Origin: Caenorhabditis remanei
Taxonomy: Eukaryota; Nematoda; Chromadorea; Rhabditida; Rhabditidae
Direction of reading: 5' to 3'
Assembly (NCBI RefSeq): GCF_010183535.1
Contig: NC_071328.1
Span: forward strand, 15,004,001-15,068,000
DNA length: 64,000 nucleotides
Below are positions 57,736 to 64,000 of this stretch, one piece after another (the stretch's first letter is position 1; each line of letters starts with the position of its first letter). Below the pieces are notes generated by a model. It searched no databases, was not told the DNA's origin, and worked only from the letters and a program-made list of their open reading frames with translations. The position numbers were made by a program, and so were the translations under genes.

Positions 57736-60700
57736 ATCCTTTGAAGCGAAAAATCTGAAAAAAATGACTCTGACTAAGCGCCTTTTTATGTGAAGTCAAC
57801 CGTGATTATTTATACTTTTTTGCTTCTTATAAAAACATTTTTGTTGAGAAAATTTTCCAAAACTTTTTTTTCTTTTCAGGTACATATACTTCCACGTCCA
57901 CCGAACTCCAAGAATACTGTACCTCCGTAAATCTACACAAAGCGTCTCGTAAATCTACACTAAGTTTTGTTAATCTACATTAAATCCCGTAAATATACCG
58001 TAGCTCGGCCGGCTTACTTTGGCGTACTGTACCTCCGTAAATCTACACAAAGCGTCTCGTAAATCTACATAAGAGCCCCGTAAATCTTACTGTCGCTTAA
58101 TTTTGTTTAAATTGAATTTTGATGATGAAATCGGCGGTGACTCGTAGTCAACCGACCAAAATGAGTTTTTGCATTTTTGATAAAAAATTGAAAAATTGAA
58201 AAAATGACAGATTTTGACGTGGAGTCACCGACTTATTTGAAGCCAAAATGTTTCAAATGTTACATATTCTTGTAGATCAAAAATCGGGCTTCATTTTTGT
58301 AGTTGACATCTTTTTGATAACTCCGCCCACTTTTGAGATATGCGCCTATAAAGATAGGCGATGCTGAGGGCGCGCTCTCTACACCTTGTTCATTAAAGGC
58401 GCACATCTCAAAAGTGGGCGGAGCTAGCGAAAATATGTCAATTACAAAAATGTAGATCCATGTTTGATCTACAGTGAAATTTAATCATTTTAAAAGTTTT
58501 GAATGATAAGGAAGCGGTGGTGGAATCTCAAAATTTTGGATTTCTTCACAAAATCAATTTTTTCAAAAAAATTTTTGTATTTTTTTTTTGAATTTTTATT
58601 TTTATTTTTAACAGCATTTTGGCAAACATTGGTGTGTTAAAGCTATTTAATAACTTTTCCAATTAAATCCGTGATATGCTGGCTCACCTCAGGCGCGCTT
58701 TTCAAAGTGTTCTCGCACTTTTTGTCTCGTTTTGCTTCCTATCTTTAAAGACGCACATCTCAAAAATGGGAGGAGCTATCAAAAAGTGGTCAACTACAAA
58801 AATAAAGCCCTGGATTTGATCTACAAGATTAAATATATCAAAACCAGAAAAAATCAAAAATTCAAAAAATTGACCGCAAGCGGAACCGAACCCTGGTACC
58901 TATTCTCATAGTAGTGCACCTTGACCAACAACTACTCGGCAAATCTCAAATTTAGCTAAAAATGTGGTTTCCGACATGAAAAATTAAGTTTTGAATAGAT
59001 TATAACACCAGAAATGAAATTTTCCGGTTATTTTGATGTAAAAATCACATTTTCGCGTTAAAAATGACAAATTTAGGCGATTTCCAACTTTAAAGACACA
59101 TATCTCAAAAGTGGGCGGAGCTATCGGAAAATTGTCAACTACAAAAATGTAGAGCTAGATTTGATCTACAAGAAATTGTAACATTTGAAACACTTTAAAT
59201 GTCATGGATAGCCGCCTGGGGCGTCTTGGGCGCCCTAATTTTTTGCTCTTTCTGCTCTCACCGCCTTCATTAATCACACTCAAATGGGCCCCCCCGAGGC
59301 CCCCAACTCTTGGGGGCTCTTTTTGTAACATTTCTCCCTTTTTTATTGTTGTACACTACTCATTTCATATAAATCCACTCACATATATATCTATTTTATT
59401 TTATTTTTCGGGCTCGTCTCTTCTCCGAACAAATTTTTATAGCCGAGTTCTCACAAATCTCTCTTTTTCCCAGAGAGATTTCGGGGGTCCAGAGAGAGAG
59501 CGAGAGAGTGTTGTTTAGTGAAGAGACGGCAGACAGTGTCAAACAACTTTTTTGTCGGTGTTTAGTACACTGGAAGAAGGACAGCAGGAAGATTGAGACT
59601 GGACATTTGTCGAAAATAAAGTGACAAGTGACTATGGGGTCCCCCTTTTTTCATTTATTGATTTAATTTTTGATCTTGTGTAGATAAATTGTGTAGATCA
59701 AACATAGAGCTTCTTTTTTCTAGTTGACAATTTTTTGATAACTCCGCCCACTTTTGAGATATGCCAACCTACTAGGAGTACTGTATTCAACTTTAACATT
59801 ACAATGACAAAATACAGTGACCAAAGTTACACTGACCAATATTCCTAAATTAATATATAACATTCCCACCAAGAATTTCCAATTAACCTCTCTCTCTGTT
59901 TCCCTGACCAAATCAAACTATATGCATGTTCTCACACTCTGTTTCTTCTCAATTAACTTTCACTATCTCGATGAGAACTTGATTAGCCGATTTCCGCTTT
60001 TCTTCGGGAATCAAAATTTTGTATTCTCTCTGCGTGATCATCCTAGTCTCAATCGGTCGGTATATCTTCTTTCGGTTTCCTTGTTGCATTCTCATACGGC
60101 TATATCAGTGAAAGTGACGGTATCGTCTGGTGGTAGGTCACATTTTGATCCTATTTTGTAAAACCGATGGCAAAATTTTTTTTTTCAAAAATTGTATCAT
60201 TTTTTGCTGATTCTAACGCTAGTAACTTTGCGTCTAAAACTCAATTTTACGAGAAGACTTTATAGATACTGTACCTCCGTAAATCCACAAGACATCTCGT
60301 AAATCTACACTAAGATTTGTAAACCTTCATGAGAGTCCATTTTCAGCTAGTAGATGGGGGGTCATTAGTTTGGTTACTGTAGCATTTCAATTTTTTTTGT
60401 TAATTACGGTAAAACCCGCAAATCTTACTGTAGCCAAATAATTTTTAAATTGAATTTTGATGAAAGCGGTGTCGCCAACTACCAAAATGAGTTTTGCATT
60501 TTTGACGAAAATTGTAAAATTGACAGATTTTGACATGGAGTCACCGACTTATTTGAAGCCAAAATGTTTCAAATGTTACATTTTTGGGTAAATCAAATCT
60601 AGATCTATATTTTTGTTGTTGACACTTTTCAGGTAGCTCCGCCCACTTTTGAGATATGCGGCTTTAAAGATAGGTACCTCATGGAGCGCGCGCTCTTTTC

Positions 60701-63700
60701 TTCCAAACTTTCAAAGCGCATATCTCAAAAGTGGGCGAAGCTATCGAAAAAGTGTCAACTACAAAAATGTAGCTACATGTTTGATCTACGCAGAAAATGT
60801 AAAAATGTAAAAATTGGATAAATTCAGATAACTTTATAAGGTTTACTTGGGCAGAAATCTGAAGGCCACCACTTGAAATTTATTGAAAAATAGTGTTAGA
60901 TTTAAAATCAGCGTAACATTCAACATATATACCTTATTTTTAAATTAAAACCACATTGAAAATTCACAAAACTTCGAGAATTTTCTGAAAATCGGCTAAC
61001 TTTGAAGGGGGTGTCCTGAACACATGTATCGTATAAAATTGAATATTTTTATTTAATTTTGTAGATCAAACCTAGGACTACATTTTTGTAGTTGACAACT
61101 TTTTTATAGCTCCGCCCACTTTTTGAGTATTTCGAAACTTCTAGAAAAACACTTTTCCCCCCTCTACCCGTTAACAGTAAACATCTCCCCCTCCTTATTC
61201 TTGAACGCTCCTTTGTTATTATACGTCAATATTTGTACAACCATATGATATATGATCAGTAAACACTTTTGGTCAGAGAAAATGGTATTGGGTGGAACAA
61301 AAAAACAAGAAAATAGGAGTTTGAGCGTTTTTGAGAATGTAGTAACTTTGACAAGCAGTTTACACCAACTGAAATTATCGAATTTCAATGTTTTCACATT
61401 GTCCGTGTAGATCAAACATAGAGCTATATTTTTGTAGTTGACACTTTTTGGTAGCTCCGCCCACTTTTGAGATACGCGCCTTTAAAGTTTGGAAGAAAAG
61501 AGCGCGCGCTCAATGAGGAACGCCTCTTTAAAAGCGCATATCTCAAAAGTGGGCGGAGCTAACTGAAAAATGTCAATTACAAAAATGGAGATTTTAATTT
61601 GATCTACAAGAATATGTAACATATAAAACATTTTGACCTGAACTAAGTCGGTGACTCCATGTCAAAATCTGTCAATTTTACAATTTCTCATCAAAAATGC
61701 GGAAACTCATTTTGGTCGGTGGAGTCACCGTTTTCATCGAAATTAATTTCAAACATAATTAAGCGTTTAAAAATCCATTTAAAACCTACAGTAGCCACTT
61801 TTTGAAGAATTTGGGGTACTGTAGCTCCATAGTTAGTTGGTCAGTGTAATTCAATTGGTCTGTGTAACTGGTCTAACTTTGAAGAGAAATATCCAGATTT
61901 TTTGAGATTCTAGCCAAATATTAAGTAGATTTTCAGAATCAGCGTGTTCGAAACTACATATAACTAGATTTCCAGAAAATTCCAGAAAATTAGCGAACTG
62001 CTAGTCGTGTACTCCTCGTGGACAACTTGGAGGGTTTTCTGGTTCAAATTGTTTCAAAAATCGTTGTTTCAAAATCGCAAAATCCCAAGCTTTATGTAGA
62101 ACCTTCTCGAAACCTTACAGTACCCCTCTCAAAATGATTCTAAACCTAATTTTTCCATGTCGGAAACCACATTTTTAGCAAAAATTTGGACAAGAAGGCC
62201 TTGGTCCAGGGTTCGATCCCGCTTGGGGGGCAATTTTTGTGCATTTTTCATTTTTTCTGTTTTTAATTTGTTTTATCTTATAGGTCAAAACTCGGGCTAC
62301 ATTTCATTAGTTGACAACTTTTTGATAGCTCCGCCCACTTTTGAGATATGTGCCTTTAAATTTGGAAATTCGCTAAATTAGTCATTTTTAACGCCAAAAT
62401 GTTATTTTTTCATCAAAACAACGGGAAAATTTCATTTCTGATGTTAAAAACTTATCTGAACCTAATTTTTCATGTCGGGAACAACATTTTTAGCAAAAAT
62501 TTGACCAAGAACATTTTTGCCAAGGTGCACCACTATGAGAATGGGTACCAGGGTTCGATCCCGCTTGGGGGGCAATTTTTGTGAATTTTTCATTTTTTCT
62601 GTTTTTAATTTGTTTTATCCTGTAGATCAAAGCTCGGGCTACATTTCATCAGTTGACAACTTTTTGATAGCTCCGCCCACTTTTGAGATATGCTCCTTTA
62701 AAGATCGTCTGGCGTGTCTTTCACTTTTTTCTGCCTAATTTTCTTGAAAACGAGGGGTTCTTTGCAGAATTTTAAGATTTCAACTGTAAAAATGTTAATT
62801 TTACGTTATTTTCACTTTCAAAATATCCAAAACACCAATCTCTGGCGTACCTTTCACGCGTTTTCTTGCGTTTTTCAGAGCTTAAGGGAGAATGAGGCAA
62901 TTTTTAAAGGAGCATATCTCAAAAGTGGGCGGAGCTACCGGAAAAGTGTCAACTGTCAAAAATGTATCTAGAACTTTCTACAGTACCCCCTCTCCAGACA
63001 TTTCCGGAACACGAACACTCTCAATCCCCCAAAGTGTCACATTGTAACACCTCACACTCAATCCCACCCTCACTCTCCTCATCTCTATGTCACATTGTGC
63101 GCACATTTCCCTCCCCTTCCCGCGTACAACAGCACAAAAGTGTGTGCTCCTCGTCGTCGGAGAGCCTCCCGACGGGTCTCTACTCATTCCCGTTGGCCCC
63201 CTCTTACCACCTGTCATAATGTCTCTGCGTCTCTCCGTGATGCCATAGTCTCTCGTCTCGAGAGACGTGTCTGCGTCTCTCGGTGTCTCTTATGACGGGA
63301 AGGGAGGGGTCTCGACTCATTTATTTTATTCCATGAGTTCTTTTTTTTGTTTTTACGGTTTTGGGGGCCTAGAAATTTCTAGGCCATGTAGTTTACACTG
63401 ACAAAAGTTACAATGACCAATTTTAAAAAAAAAATTTGCAATCGAAATCGCTGAAAATTAGACTGAAAGACTAATTAAGGCACGCTGAATAAAAATATTA
63501 TAAAATTTCAGAGATTCAATTTCTGAGTATCAGAGAAATTGGGATGTCAAAACTTACACTGACCAAATTATACTAAAATTGATATTTCTCAAAAAATTAA
63601 AAGTCGAAATTGCTGAAAATTAGTGGGGATACTAATCAAGACATGCTGATTTAGATAAAAGCAAGATTTTCAAAAATTGATAGCTTAGTTATAGAGATAT

Positions 63701-64000
63701 AACAGTTTGAAGTTAAAAGTCGGTATTTTTCTCAATTTTTGCATTCTTTTGGGCTAATATCTCAAAAACTACAGTCCTCCACATAAATATAGGTTCACCT
63801 CCCAAAATGACCCAAAATTGAAAAAATTAACTTTTTCAAAAATGATGTATGCCGCAATAATAAGCAAGTAGGAAGCCTATTTTAATGGTAAAAGTTAAAA
63901 ATCTAGAAGTTTTCGAGATTTGAGAAATTTCGAAAAATTCCTATTTTAGGTATTTTCCATTCCACAAAATGATAGGTTCACTTGATGAAAATCTCAAAAT
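57736..64000. other. Non-coding right flank
   Basis: No exon found. GTGGGCGGAGC units lie at about 58270-58470, 58750-59180, 59690-59760, 60590-60790, 61060-61110, 61400-61600, 62280-62360, 62620-62710 and 62880-62960. Those at 58870-58950 (reverse), 62185-62235 and 62515-62580 (forward) have tRNA-like blocks. A promoter-like stretch at 62990-63300 carries GTCTCTGCGTCTCTC and GTCTGCGTCTCTC. GTCAGTGTAAC-type motifs recur at about 59815-59840, 61838-61870 and 63390-63420. Confidence 0.5.
63220..63300. promoter_or_regulatory. Cluster of TCTGCGTCTC motifs
   Basis: GTCTCTGCGTCTCTC, GTCTCTCGTCTCGAGAGAC and GTCTGCGTCTCTCGGTGTCTC lie within 80 bp. GAGACGCAGA-type words are over-represented near C. 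elegans genes and resemble the EOR-1 (PLZF-like) site as I recall it. No gene start is visible in the window beside it; one may begin past the right edge. Confidence 0.35.

Noticed and set aside
59195..59269. 24-codon ORF with a hydrophobic core like a signal peptide
   Set aside because: It ends at a stop with no donor site, so it cannot lead into a gene; likely chance.
59292..59325. Hairpin GGCCCCCAACTCTTGGGGGC followed by T5, like a bacterial terminator
   Set aside because: The genome is eukaryotic and no Pol III promoter precedes it; probably a chance GC hairpin.

Overview
This window looks like a nuclear contig from a nematode of the genus Caenorhabditis. The coding exons are short. Splice acceptors read TTTTCAG or TTTCCAG, donors read GTAAGT or GTGAGT, and some introns are only about 50 bp. 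Two eukaryotic tRNA genes sit inside introns, and the AT-rich non-coding DNA is packed with palindromic repeats. I assembled six host genes by hand by joining exons at splice signals. For each gene that is complete in the window, the summed exon length is a multiple of three and ends at a stop.

Left to right: (1) the 5' end of a CELF/Bruno-type RNA-binding protein, probably unc-75, on the minus strand (exons 10250-10179 and 4292-4134, the rest off the left edge); (2) an unrecognised secreted protein on the plus strand (12179 or 12299 to 15859); (3) a 135-residue E2-fold (UEV-like) protein on the minus strand, 28367 down to 17007, split by a 10.8-kb intron; (4) a 669-residue EGF-repeat type I membrane protein on the plus strand, 28393-34418, whose ATG lies 25 bp from the ATG of gene 3; (5) timm-23, the mitochondrial inner-membrane translocase subunit, on the minus strand, 37540-35600; (6) a PRELI/slowmo-type mitochondrial lipid-transfer protein on the plus strand, 39899-45330. 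I found no convincing host exon from 45331 to 64000. From memory, timm-23 and a PRELI gene are close neighbours on C. elegans chromosome I, where unc-75 also maps, so the segment may be syntenic with it.

Mobile DNA dominates the rest. The giant intron of gene 3 holds two large insertions. One is a 2.6-kb internally deleted element with terminal inverted repeats of about 1 kb, AG/CT ends and a 6-bp GGTACC duplication, as in Maverick/Polinton elements. The other is a tandem LTR retrotransposon (LTR-ORF-LTR-ORF-LTR) whose middle LTR is a recombinant of the outer two. Four hAT-type MITEs have exact 8-bp target duplications, and two Tc1-like MITEs are flanked by TA. A very abundant palindromic repeat (core GTGGGCGGAGC) occurs as roughly 55 half-units, and many copies carry a degenerate tRNA-like segment with a good B box.

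Genes 5 and 6 both act in mitochondria and diverge from a shared 2.4-kb intergenic region. Introns of gene 4 carry tRNA-Leu(AAG), tRNA-Lys(CTT) and several tRNA-like pseudogenes, some in head-to-head pairs.
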